A DNA stretch of 24,649 nucleotides from SW-4-43-9 sp047617985. Lineage in GTDB: Archaea; Nanohalarchaeota; Nanosalinia; Nanosalinales; Nanosalinaceae. This document shows, piece by piece, positions 7,909-15,362 of this stretch. Made by a program: the position numbers and the translations under genes. Numbering within the stretch: the first letter of the stretch is position 1; every line of letters begins with the position of its first letter. A model generated the notes under the pieces. It was not told the DNA's origin. It did not search any database and saw only the letters and a program-made list of their open reading frames with translations. The stretch spans positions 1 through 24,649 of the forward strand of contig JBLGBS010000012.1 of the NCBI GenBank assembly GCA_047617985.1. Direction: 5' to 3'.

Positions 7909-8694
7909 ATGTCTAAAGACGAGGTAGAGCTAGGTGGAGAAAATGCCGGCGAGGATTACGAGGTTGTGCCGGTCGGACCTATCAGAAAACTTGAGAGAAG
8001 AATTGACGAAATCGAGACAAAAGGAACCGGAGGTTCCGCCGATGACGAGCTTATCCGGGACGTTCTGGATATAATGAAATCCAACCAGAAAATCGTCAAC
8101 GACATGACGGAATCCACCCACGAGCTCAAAAACTCAGTTGAAGACCTGACCCATAAGATGGACTCGGTTATTGACAACATGAACAGTTTCATGGATCTTC
8201 TTGAAGAGGCTTCAGAAGCTGATATGGAAGGAGAGGTAATTAACGACGTTCATTCAAGGATTGCAGATGCGGTAGGAAGTGAAATGCAGTCTGTTGCAGA
8301 CGATATCAAGGAATCGAACAGAGAGGTTGTTGATAACCTTCAAGATCTGAATAAAAGTATTAAGCGTTCCTATACTGCACAGAACAAGGAGAACACGTTA
8401 TCCAAAAGCAACCTCGGCAGTAAAGCACAGGGAGGAAACCAGCCGAACCAGGGAAGAAGAAGTTCCCAGTCTCAGAGAGGTAACTCACCAAATCAGAAAA
8501 GTCAGAAATCCGGATTGGATATCAACAGAGGAGGATCCGGGCAGAAGCAAAACGGAAGAGGTCAGCGGAATGGAAATGATAATAATGGAAGAAGACAACA
8601 GGGAGGAAATCAACAGCAGAGCAGAGGAAGCCAAGATTCCGATAGAATGAGAAAGCTTAAGGATAGGTTCGACAAGATGGATGATGACCAGTAA
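7909..8694 (+). CDS. Coiled-coil protein with low-complexity Q/N/R/G tail (pilus-associated)
   Basis: 261 residues, predicted soluble. Residues 1-20 are acidic, and a VPVGPIRKLERRIDEIE segment follows at about 21-37. Residues 50-155 form long amphipathic helices with heptad-like spacing. Residues about 165-245 are low-complexity, rich in Gln, Asn, Gly, Arg and Ser, with a final charged helix RMRKLKDRFDKM. The PIRKLE-type helix recalls cytosolic FlaC/D/E-like accessory proteins of archaellum loci, but this assignment is tentative. The gene has its own TATA box and overlaps the first pilin gene by 14 bases, so it is probably translated with it. It could be a cytoplasmic regulator or scaffold of the pilus motor, or an unrelated protein. 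Confidence 0.7.
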   Translation: MSKDEVELGGENAGEDYEVVPVGPIRKLERRIDEIETKGTGGSADDELIRDVLDIMKSNQKIVNDMTESTHELKNSVEDLTHKMDSVIDNMNSFMDLLEEASEADMEGEVINDVHSRIADAVGSEMQSVADDIKESNREVVDNLQDLNKSIKRSYTAQNKENTLSKSNLGSKAQGGNQPNQGRRSSQSQRGNSPNQKSQKSGLDINRGGSGQKQNGRGQRNGNDNNGRRQQGGNQQQSRGSQDSDRMRKLKDRFDKMDDDQ

Positions 8695-9181
8695 AGGATT
8701 GAGCTCGGTTATCGGCGCAGTTCTTCTGATTTTTATCAGTGTGGCAGCAGCTACTTCTGCCTGGACTTTCATAGATAGTTTAACGGAGCAGACTCAGGAC
8801 AATGTTGAAAACCGGGTTGAAGAAAGGAACCGGGAGTCGCAGTCAGAGCTAACAAGCGAGATAGCTTACAACGGAAGCGACGGCAATATAATTATGACTC
8901 TAAGAAATACCGGAGCTATAAGCCTGACCTTACAGCGGGGCGATGGGACAAAAACTCTGGATATGCTTGTGGACGGAGAACCTGTTAACGGCGAACTTAG
9001 AGCTTGGGAGTTCATGAACTCGGAATCCGGAGAGGTTCTTCTCGAACCTACACAGTCTAGAGCAGTTAATACAACTCACTTCTTCCCGGGTCGCGGTGAG
9101 CAGTACACCGTTGAATTTATCGGGCCAAACAGTGTCAGGACGACCTATGTGTGCTATAACTCCGGTACATCCTCATGTTAG
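8681..9181 (+). CDS. Type IV pilin-like protein 1
   Basis: 166 residues. The N-terminus SKG/LSSVIGAVLLIFISVAAATSA is a class III prepilin signal: a short positive stretch, a Gly before the processing site, then a hydrophobic helix of about 20 residues. A prepilin peptidase would cut after Gly 6. The mature part is a beta-rich domain that ends with a Cys pair in TYVCYNSGTSSC at the C-terminus. ATGs at 8681 and 8684 are both possible. It overlaps the coiled-coil gene by 14 bases, and the next pilin starts 32 bases after its stop from a separate TATA box. It is a likely pilus subunit; major versus minor role is not determinable. Confidence 0.85.
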   Translation: MMTSKGLSSVIGAVLLIFISVAAATSAWTFIDSLTEQTQDNVENRVEERNRESQSELTSEIAYNGSDGNIIMTLRNTGAISLTLQRGDGTKTLDMLVDGEPVNGELRAWEFMNSESGEVLLEPTQSRAVNTTHFFPGRGEQYTVEFIGPNSVRTTYVCYNSGTSSC

Positions 9182-9190
9182 TTATTTAAA
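9181..9190 (+). promoter_or_regulatory. TATA box for pilin 2
   Basis: GTTATTTAAA lies 24-33 bases before the ATG at 9214, with no ribosome site in between. A leaderless transcript is expected. It begins immediately after the pilin 1 stop codon. Confidence 0.5.
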
Positions 9191-9213
9191 CGGGAAGCAG
9201 TAATCCAATTACA

Positions 9214-9741
9214 ATGAAAAGGAAAGGTATAACGCCTGTAATTGCAGTTGTTCTACTGCTCCTCATTACAGTTGGAGCAGTTGCTTCAGCATATGGCCTC
9301 TACCAGAGCATCATCAGTGATCAAAGTCAGATAGATCAGCTGAATGCTCAGCAGAGAGCTTCTCAAACCGACTTTGCGTACAGCTCAGTTGTCGAAAACA
9401 GTACTTCCGGATCCACTCAGATCTACCTTCAGAACACCGGTAGCAGAGCTGTGAATCTATCAAGTGAGGTTGAGCTTCTTCTATCGCCTGACGGCGAGCA
9501 GGGCTATGTCTCACATCTAGTGATAGAGAACCAGTATTCAGAGTGGGATGCAGGAGATAATAACTGCTTCGAGTCAGGAGCAGGACTTCTGGAGACAGGA
9601 AACACGTACAGCTGTGATACAGGAGCTTCGTTCCCTAACGCAACACAGGAACTTGGAATACAGGTCAACTACAGAAACGCAGACAACGTTGATTGGACTT
9701 ACAGATGCAGGCCTGAAACTTCAGGAACTTCAACCTGTTAA
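9214..9741 (+). CDS. Type IV pilin-like protein 2
   Basis: 175 residues. MKRKG/ITPVIAVVLLLLITVGAVASAYG is a textbook archaeal prepilin N-terminus with predicted cleavage after Gly 5. Pro at +3 and a Val/Leu-rich helix match the archaeal Pilin_N family. The ectodomain contains Cys residues in NCFESG and TYSC, and the protein ends TYRCRPETSGTSTC. That ending parallels pilin 1 (Y-x-C, then GTS-S/T-C at the very end), suggesting a conserved disulfide-closed C-terminal loop. It has its own TATA box and a T-rich terminator, so it may be expressed at a different level from its neighbours, as expected for a major pilin (inference). Confidence 0.87.
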   Translation: MKRKGITPVIAVVLLLLITVGAVASAYGLYQSIISDQSQIDQLNAQQRASQTDFAYSSVVENSTSGSTQIYLQNTGSRAVNLSSEVELLLSPDGEQGYVSHLVIENQYSEWDAGDNNCFESGAGLLETGNTYSCDTGASFPNATQELGIQVNYRNADNVDWTYRCRPETSGTSTC

Positions 9742-9747
9742 TCCAAT

Positions 9748-9763
9748 TCTTTTTCTTTTTTCC
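9748..9763 (+). terminator. T-rich terminator after pilin 2
   Basis: TTCTTTTTCTTTTTTC follows the pilin 2 stop codon by 6 bases. Archaeal transcripts commonly end in such oligo-T tracts. A new TATA box follows at 9769, so the two signals are packed together. Confidence 0.55.
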
Positions 9764-9768
9764 CGACA

Positions 9769-9778
9769 CTTTATATTC
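9769..9778 (+). promoter_or_regulatory. TATA box for the pilus machinery operon
   Basis: CTTTATATTC lies 23-32 bases before the ATG at 9801, predicting transcription at or near the start codon. No further strong promoter is seen until the end of the pilus cluster, so this may drive the genes from 9801 to 17499. Confidence 0.5.
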
Positions 9779-9800
9779 AATTTAACTGATATAATAGAGT

Positions 9801-10478
9801 ATGAAAGGGCAGGCTCAAGCAGTTACCGCCGTGCTTATAACTAGTGTGATTGTAGGTGCTATTGCAACTTCTTACACCTGGGGCGTGCCTTTACTTGAAA
9901 AACAGCAGGGTCAGGCAGAGCTGGAAAGAACACAGCAGAACGTCCTCAATCTTTACGATAGAATTGTAGAGGTCAGCGAAAGCGGTGAAGGTACAACAGC
10001 AAGAGTTGATTTAACAGACGGTATCTCGGCCTCAAACATAAACGTTCGTGTAAACGAACAGCAGAATTATATCGATGTAGTTAAGAGAGGTTCGTCACAG
10101 AACCCGCCTTACCCGTTCGATACCTGGACTCTGGTCAGAGGTAATTCGATGCAGAATCTTTCAACAGGAAGCGGGGCCTACGCAAGAAGTGGAGAAGATC
10201 TGCCCGGCGCTGTTACTGTGAGACCTTCAGGAAGTCCTGACAGCTCCACAGTAATCTACCGGATCGAGTTCCGGAATATTCTATCCGAAACTCCATCTGG
10301 AACACGGCTTTCAAGAATAAATCTAACGGCTGAAGGTCAGACCCGGAGTACAGGTGAAACCACCTTATTTGTCTCGAATCAGGGAGTGAACTGGGAGCGA
10401 GGAAACGACGCAGTAACTCTTCCAAGCGAGGAGAGGGTTCCCCGGCAAAACACTGAGATAACTGTAGGTTTCCGGTGA
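9801..10478 (+). CDS. Pilin-like protein 3 (MKGQ type)
   Basis: 225 residues. The start MKG/QAQAVTAVLITSVIVGAIATSYTWG is a short class III signal with predicted cleavage after Gly 3, followed by a hydrophobic helix. The mature domain is about 200 residues, beta-rich, with no cysteines. The MKGQ opening is shared with the genes at 10485 and 17191, which marks a subgroup distinct from pilins 1 and 2. It is the first gene of the compact machinery operon; its TGA overlaps the GGTGA that serves as ribosome site for the next gene 6 bases later. It is a likely minor pilin or pseudopilin. Confidence 0.82.
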   Translation: MKGQAQAVTAVLITSVIVGAIATSYTWGVPLLEKQQGQAELERTQQNVLNLYDRIVEVSESGEGTTARVDLTDGISASNINVRVNEQQNYIDVVKRGSSQNPPYPFDTWTLVRGNSMQNLSTGSGAYARSGEDLPGAVTVRPSGSPDSSTVIYRIEFRNILSETPSGTRLSRINLTAEGQTRSTGETTLFVSNQGVNWERGNDAVTLPSEERVPRQNTEITVGFR

Positions 10479-10484
10479 TAAATC

Positions 10485-10880
10485 TTGAAAGGACAGTACC
10501 TAGCGGTTGAAAGCGTTATAACAGTAGGAATGGGTATCACACTTGCCTTCGGGACAATCGCAGTTTTCGATACTTACCAGGAAACTGTCGAGGAAACAAC
10601 AGTGGAAAAACAGGTTGAAGAAACTCATTACAGGGTTAAAACAGCCTTCTACAACCTTCGGGGTGCAAACTCGGGAACTGTTGATATTGATCTACCTGAA
10701 GAACTGGGCGGAACCAGCTACAGCCTGGCAGCAGACGATCAAATTGTTATATCTACTCCAGAAGAGCAGTACACATCCTCTCTAGGAAATCTTGATGAGT
10801 ACAGCATTCAGGGCTCAGTTCAGGGAGGAACGGTAACATTATACAAAAGCGGAGATCAATATACACTGAGGTCGAACTAA
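10485..10880 (+). CDS. Small pilin-like protein 4 (TTG start)
   Basis: 131 residues from a TTG codon. The ribosome site GGTGA (10474-10478) lies 6 bases upstream and overlaps the previous stop, and the N-terminus MKG/QYLAVESVITVGMGITLAFGTIAVF matches the MKGQ class III signals of its neighbours; both support this start. The mature domain is short (about 100 residues) with a beta pattern. It ends 1 base before the ATPase gene. It probably acts as a minor pilin that helps initiate the filament or adapts it to the ATPase/platform (inferred). Confidence 0.78.
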   Translation: MKGQYLAVESVITVGMGITLAFGTIAVFDTYQETVEETTVEKQVEETHYRVKTAFYNLRGANSGTVDIDLPEELGGTSYSLAADDQIVISTPEEQYTSSLGNLDEYSIQGSVQGGTVTLYKSGDQYTLRSN

Positions 10881-10881
10881 A

Positions 10882-12591
10882 ATGTCATTCAACTTCCTTA
10901 GCCTGAGCGAGAAACTGAGAAGAGTTAAGCATCCTGAGCTCTACGAAGACGAAGAAGAGGAAGAGGTGGAGAAAAATCCTGAGGGAGTGGAAGTGCCTTC
11001 TCCAGGAAAGTTCAGCGCCACAATGGTGAAAGAGGATGAGGAAGAAGATCAGGGCCTGGCAGACACCGATATCGTATACCCTCTAGTCCCAGCAGATCCT
11101 GATGAAGGCGAACTAGTGTATGCCTGGGCTCACATCACATGGAGCGACCGGCAGGGAGAGCTAATCTACCAGGTTATAGAACCTGAGATGGATCCAAGTA
11201 CGGAGAGAGCTCTTGACAAAATCAAAATGATACTTGAAAGAAGCTTCGATGTGAACTTCACAGATCTTGAGACAGAGGAAGCAGAGGAATATCTGCAGGA
11301 TAAAATCGATCACATAACAGACAAGTACAACATCTCTCTTACAGACGAGCAGAGAAAAGTAATAAGATACTACGCAAAAAGAGATTTCGCAGGTCTCGGC
11401 AGGCTTCAGCCGCTGATGAACGATAAAGAGGTTGAGGACATCTCATGCGATGGAGCCGGTATACCGGTTTACGCCTACCACAGAAACCCCAAGTTCGGAT
11501 CGCTGAAAACCACTATTGAATGGGATGAAACTGAAGAGCTCGACAGCTTTGTTATGAAGCTGGCGCAGAGATGCGGAAGATCCATATCTGTCTCATCACC
11601 TCTTCTCGACGGTTCTCTTCCTGATGGTTCAAGAGTTCAGGCAACCCTGGCAACCGATATTGCGAGAAAGGGTTCCAACTTCACTATCAGAAGATTCACA
11701 GAAGATCCTCTAACCCCGATCCACATGATGGATTTCGAGACAGAGAATGCGCAGATAATGAGCTACCTGTGGACTATAATCGAGCACGAGAAATCAGTAC
11801 TGGTATGTGGAACAACAGGAGCAGGTAAGACGTCACAGTTGAATGCTCTATCGCTTTTTATCCGGCCGGACAAGAAAATTGTTTCTATTGAAGACACTCC
11901 GGAGCTTCGTCTACCCCACGACCACTGGGTGCCGGAGGTCGCACGTTCAGGTTTCGGATCAAGCGTTGAAGAGGGAGGAGAAGTTTCAATGGACGACTTG
12001 TTGAAAGAGTCTCTAAGACAGAGACCGGAGTACATCATCGTCGGAGAGGTCAGAGGAGAGGAGGCTTACATCCTGTTCCAGCAGATGGCAACAGGCCACA
12101 CAGGTCTCAGTACGATCCACGCCGACTCGCTTGACATGCTTATGGACAGACTGACAACCAACCCGATCAATCTTTCACCCTCGCTTATCGAGACTCTTGA
12201 TGCTATTATGCTGATCAAGAGGATCAGAAGAGGCGACAAATATATCAGAAGGATTACAGGACTGTACGAAGTTGAAGGATACAACAAGAGAAGCGGTATC
12301 GACGCGAACAAGGTATTCGGCTGGGACTCACACACAGACACATATAATGTTGAGAATAACTCGATGCTTCTGAAGGAGATCGTGGAGGAGACCGGCGGCG
12401 ATGAAGAGGAAATAAAGGATGAGCTCAGAAAGAGACAGCACGTTCTCAACTACATGCAGGATGAGCAGATCAAGCACTACAGAGATGTAGGAGATGTGAT
12501 ATCAAGATACTACTCAGATCCTCAGTCAGTACTGGAAAACGTTGACAAAAGCCTTAACTCCACTGAAAACGAAGTCGATATAAAGAGTTAA
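10882..12591 (+). CDS. Type II/IV secretion ATPase (PilB/ArlI/TadA-like)
   Basis: 569 residues. Hexameric cytoplasmic motor that drives pilus assembly. Residues 1-60 are very acidic and probably flexible. An N-terminal domain follows, and then the ATPase core: Walker A GTTGAGKT at 310-317, Walker B-like IIVGEVRGEE at about 385-394, and the His-box STIHADS with His 413. The ED-TPELRLPHDHW segment near 340-350 corresponds to the Asp box. The C-terminal 60 residues are helical and charged. The gene follows pilin 4 by 1 base and precedes the first platform gene by 1 base, as in TadA-TadB-TadC or ArlI-ArlJ operons. It may belong to an adhesion pilus rather than an archaellum, since no archaellum-specific genes (arlF, G, H) are seen in the window. 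Confidence 0.93.
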   Translation: MSFNFLSLSEKLRRVKHPELYEDEEEEEVEKNPEGVEVPSPGKFSATMVKEDEEEDQGLADTDIVYPLVPADPDEGELVYAWAHITWSDRQGELIYQVIEPEMDPSTERALDKIKMILERSFDVNFTDLETEEAEEYLQDKIDHITDKYNISLTDEQRKVIRYYAKRDFAGLGRLQPLMNDKEVEDISCDGAGIPVYAYHRNPKFGSLKTTIEWDETEELDSFVMKLAQRCGRSISVSSPLLDGSLPDGSRVQATLATDIARKGSNFTIRRFTEDPLTPIHMMDFETENAQIMSYLWTIIEHEKSVLVCGTTGAGKTSQLNALSLFIRPDKKIVSIEDTPELRLPHDHWVPEVARSGFGSSVEEGGEVSMDDLLKESLRQRPEYIIVGEVRGEEAYILFQQMATGHTGLSTIHADSLDMLMDRLTTNPINLSPSLIETLDAIMLIKRIRRGDKYIRRITGLYEVEGYNKRSGIDANKVFGWDSHTDTYNVENNSMLLKEIVEETGGDEEEIKDELRKRQHVLNYMQDEQIKHYRDVGDVISRYYSDPQSVLENVDKSLNSTENEVDIKS

Positions 12592-12592
12592 G

Positions 12593-13459
12593 ATGCTAGA
12601 AAAATACGCAAACTTCTGCTACGACCAGCTCGGGCCTTACGCCCTGGAAATGGTTGAGTACTTCGAGGATTTAAGGCCACAGCTTTCCAAAGCTGATATA
12701 CCGGCCTCTCTACCGGAGTATATCAGTATGATGATATTTACCACCGGCGCGGTTTTTATCAGCAGTCTGTTTCTCTTGGGGACAATACTTTCAATTACAA
12801 TGGGTGCTTCCGGGTTCATTCTTGCTATAACACTCTCCCTGATTCTGCCGGTTGGAGCTCTTATACTGCTGTATATCTATCCCTCCATACTGATCAAGCA
12901 GAGGGCTTCGAAGATCAGAGACACACTACCGTTTGCAACCATGTACATGTCAACACTTGCCGGGACAGGAACTTCCATCTCGGAGCTGTTCAAAAACATG
13001 GGAGAGGTAGAGGAGTACGGCGAGGTTTCGAAAGAGGCAGCAAAGATCAGTCAGGATATTGAAACGTTTGGAATGGATATAAGCGAGGCGCTTCAGAGAG
13101 CAGCAGAAAGAACACCTAGCGATGACTTCAAGGATCTGATGTGGGGTATGAACCACGCGCTTACATCCGGAGGATCGCTTCAGGCCTTTTTACACGAAAG
13201 ATCGGAGACTTTGATGAAAGACTATCAGAGAAGGATCGAATCTTTCTCGGAACAGCTTTCACTTCTTGTTGAAATGTATATTACTGTTGTTATTGTCGGT
13301 TCAATCGTTTTCACATCAATGAGCGCAGTTATGGGTAGTTTTATCTCCGGCAACATACTTGTGCTTGTTCAGATAGTGGCAATATTTATCGGTCTTCCAT
13401 TGGTTTCAGGAATGTTTATCCTGCTTGTGAGAGGGATCGCTCCAGGAGGTATAAGGTGA
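12593..13459 (+). CDS. Pilus platform membrane protein, first half (T2SSF domain)
   Basis: 288 residues. Hydrophobic segments lie at about 44-70 and 73-98, a cytoplasmic four-helix T2SSF region spans about 105-215 (LPFATMYMSTLAGTGTSISE is the characteristic opening), and hydrophobic segments follow at about 225-250 and 256-282. This is the inner-membrane platform partner of the secretion ATPase. Archaeal ArlJ/PilC proteins usually carry two T2SSF units in one chain; here each unit is a separate gene, as in bacterial TadB/TadC. There is 1 base between the ATPase stop and this ATG, and GGTGA at its end serves the next gene 6 bases later. Confidence 0.88.
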   Translation: MLEKYANFCYDQLGPYALEMVEYFEDLRPQLSKADIPASLPEYISMMIFTTGAVFISSLFLLGTILSITMGASGFILAITLSLILPVGALILLYIYPSILIKQRASKIRDTLPFATMYMSTLAGTGTSISELFKNMGEVEEYGEVSKEAAKISQDIETFGMDISEALQRAAERTPSDDFKDLMWGMNHALTSGGSLQAFLHERSETLMKDYQRRIESFSEQLSLLVEMYITVVIVGSIVFTSMSAVMGSFISGNILVLVQIVAIFIGLPLVSGMFILLVRGIAPGGIR

Positions 13460-13465
13460 TGAAAA

Positions 13466-14500
13466 ATGTTTGAGTTCTTCACCGATGAAAAGCTGAAGGC
13501 AGGTAGAACCAAGGCCGAAAAACTGATAATCGGCTCGGCAGTTCTGGGCGGTTTGCTGGTTATCGCAGGTATAGGAATTTACCTGACAGAAGCCCGGCAG
13601 ACAGGAGGATCGCTGGTAATACTTGGACTAATTGTCGGAGTTTTACCTTACGGAATGGTCTCGTTCTTCAAAAACCGTGCTGTCAGAGAGGTAGAAGACC
13701 AGTTCCCCTCGTTCCTCAAGGATCTGGCGGAATCGAAAAGAGGAGGTATGACCTTAATTCAGGCGTTTGAGTCCGCTAAGGAAACAGATTATGGAAGACT
13801 GAACTCGGAAACCGAAAAAATACACAACGAGCTGACATGGGGAATACCTTTCCCACAGGTTATGGAAAGATTCTCAAAGAGAATGGGGGACTCTGCAGTC
13901 ATACAGGAATCCATCTCAATCCTGCTTCAGAGCTTTAGAAGCGGTGGAAACATTACCAAGACTATAGAGTCGATCGCTGAAGACTCCGCCAACCTGAAAG
14001 AAGTTATACAGAAGAAAAATGCGCAGACCAAACAGCAGATTTTGATAATGTATGTTATCTACTTCCTGTTCGTCGGCATCACCATAGGAGTCTATCTGAT
14101 GCTTGGGCAGATGCTTGGACTTGGAGAGCCAGGAGAAGGCGCAGTCCAGAACATTGACGAGGTTCTGGGGAACGAAGGAGGAGGTGTTGAAAACTTCTGT
14201 AACGGTCAGATAATCTACGCACAACCTCTCTGTACAATATCCGAGATCTTTGGATTTGTACCTGACCAGGCTATTGCAGAGGGACTGGGAAGTGAATGGT
14301 CGGAGGAGTACAAGTACGGACAGATGGCTTACTATAAGGGGCTGTTATTCGCTATGCTTATGATACAGGGTATGTGTACAGGAGCAGTTGCTGGACAGAT
14401 CGGAGAAGGTAGTCCGTCAGCAGGTATTAAACACGCTCTGGTAATGCTTCCTATAGCCTTCGTTGTTTTCATGTATATGGTGGGAACGGCAGGTGTTTAG
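13466..14500 (+). CDS. Pilus platform membrane protein, second half (T2SSF domain)
   Basis: 344 residues. Hydrophobic segments lie at about 22-42, 46-67, 190-212 (LIMYVIYFLFVGITIGVYLM), 290-310 and 320-344. A T2SSF helix bundle spans about 75-185 (FPSFLKDLAESKRGGMTLIQ, then 'FRSGGNITKT'). Between the third and fourth segments is an extra external loop with a Cys pair (FCNGQ...QPLC), which may form a disulfide. The ATG at 13466 has GGTGAT 6 bases upstream. It pairs with the preceding gene to replace a single two-unit ArlJ/PilC-like protein (inference from order and domain content). Confidence 0.88.
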   Translation: MFEFFTDEKLKAGRTKAEKLIIGSAVLGGLLVIAGIGIYLTEARQTGGSLVILGLIVGVLPYGMVSFFKNRAVREVEDQFPSFLKDLAESKRGGMTLIQAFESAKETDYGRLNSETEKIHNELTWGIPFPQVMERFSKRMGDSAVIQESISILLQSFRSGGNITKTIESIAEDSANLKEVIQKKNAQTKQQILIMYVIYFLFVGITIGVYLMLGQMLGLGEPGEGAVQNIDEVLGNEGGGVENFCNGQIIYAQPLCTISEIFGFVPDQAIAEGLGSEWSEEYKYGQMAYYKGLLFAMLMIQGMCTGAVAGQIGEGSPSAGIKHALVMLPIAFVVFMYMVGTAGV

Positions 14501-14501
14501 C

Positions 14502-15362
14502 GTGAGTTATCCTAAACTGAAGAAATCATCAGGCCAGCTGAACCTCGAGTTTGTAGCTGCAGCAGGACTGTTTCTAGTGGCGATACTCGGCCTGATCGCT
14601 TCCAACCAGCTCCTGCCTGGATACAGCAACAGCATGGATCGGATGAACCTCAACCTGGAGGCGAAGACATTAACCGACCAGCTAATAACAGAACCTGGAA
14701 GACACAGTTACGGTTCCGGAGGTATCATTTGGGAGCGAAACGACTCCACTCTGGAGAACCTGGAAGCTGTAGGACTGGCCTCCGGCCACCACCGACTGGA
14801 GCGATCAAAGCTTGAAAGGCTTCAAACGGTTACAACCGGAGGTTCGACAGGTCTGAACTACACCCGGTTTCGTGATATAACAGGTGTAGACAATCAGTAT
14901 CGCTTCAAGTTTGTCTGGGTTCCAACAGTTCAGACCAACCACTCATTTGTGAAGAACCAGCCTCCCTCAAACCCGAGTATACAGACTCCTGAAACAACTG
15001 AGTACGATCTGGCCGACAATGAAGTACATTACGGCTCGGTAAACCTGGGAGGGTCAACCTACAATATACTTGTGACAGCTCACGACGACGTCTACGACTC
15101 GGTTTACGTAACTCAGGGAAGCTGGGACTTCAGCAGTTCAAACCCGGAAGAACCCTACAATATTGGAGACAGAATACTTGAAAATAATTTCATCGTAGAA
15201 AGATTCCAGAACAGGGAGAATACTCCTGGAGAGTTCGTTGTCTGGAGAAGAAATATTACGGAGTTCGGGCCAACACCTAACACAAATACAGAGGTCATCA
15301 CGATGGATAGACTTGCCGTTCTTGAAGGCGAACCTGTAAGAATTGAGGTGTCTGCATGGTAA
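14502..15362 (+). CDS. Pseudopilin-like protein 5
   Basis: 286 residues from the GTG at 14502, which has AGGTG 6 bases upstream and starts 1 base after the platform stop. Upstream in-frame TTG and GTG codons lie inside the platform gene and are less likely. The N-terminus MSYPKLKKSSG/QLNLEFVAAAGLFLVAILGLIA is prepilin-like: a basic leader, Gly-Gln, and Glu at +5 of the mature chain as in classic type IV pilins, then a hydrophobic helix. The ectodomain of about 240 residues is beta-rich with no Cys. Its stop overlaps the next gene by 7 bases. It is a likely minor pilin of the same machine. Confidence 0.8.
   Translation: MSYPKLKKSSGQLNLEFVAAAGLFLVAILGLIASNQLLPGYSNSMDRMNLNLEAKTLTDQLITEPGRHSYGSGGIIWERNDSTLENLEAVGLASGHHRLERSKLERLQTVTTGGSTGLNYTRFRDITGVDNQYRFKFVWVPTVQTNHSFVKNQPPSNPSIQTPETTEYDLADNEVHYGSVNLGGSTYNILVTAHDDVYDSVYVTQGSWDFSSSNPEEPYNIGDRILENNFIVERFQNRENTPGEFVVWRRNITEFGPTPNTNTEVITMDRLAVLEGEPVRIEVSAW

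Noticed and set aside
10882..14500. Calling the ATPase and platform genes an archaellum (arlI/arlJ)
   Set aside because: No archaellum-specific genes (arlF, arlG, arlH) or typical archaellins are in the window; a type IV pilus-like system fits the many diverse pilins better.
14463..14501. Upstream TTG start for pseudopilin 5
   Set aside because: It would lie inside the platform gene and add a non-signal-like peptide; the GTG at 14502 has a good ribosome site and gives a proper prepilin leader.
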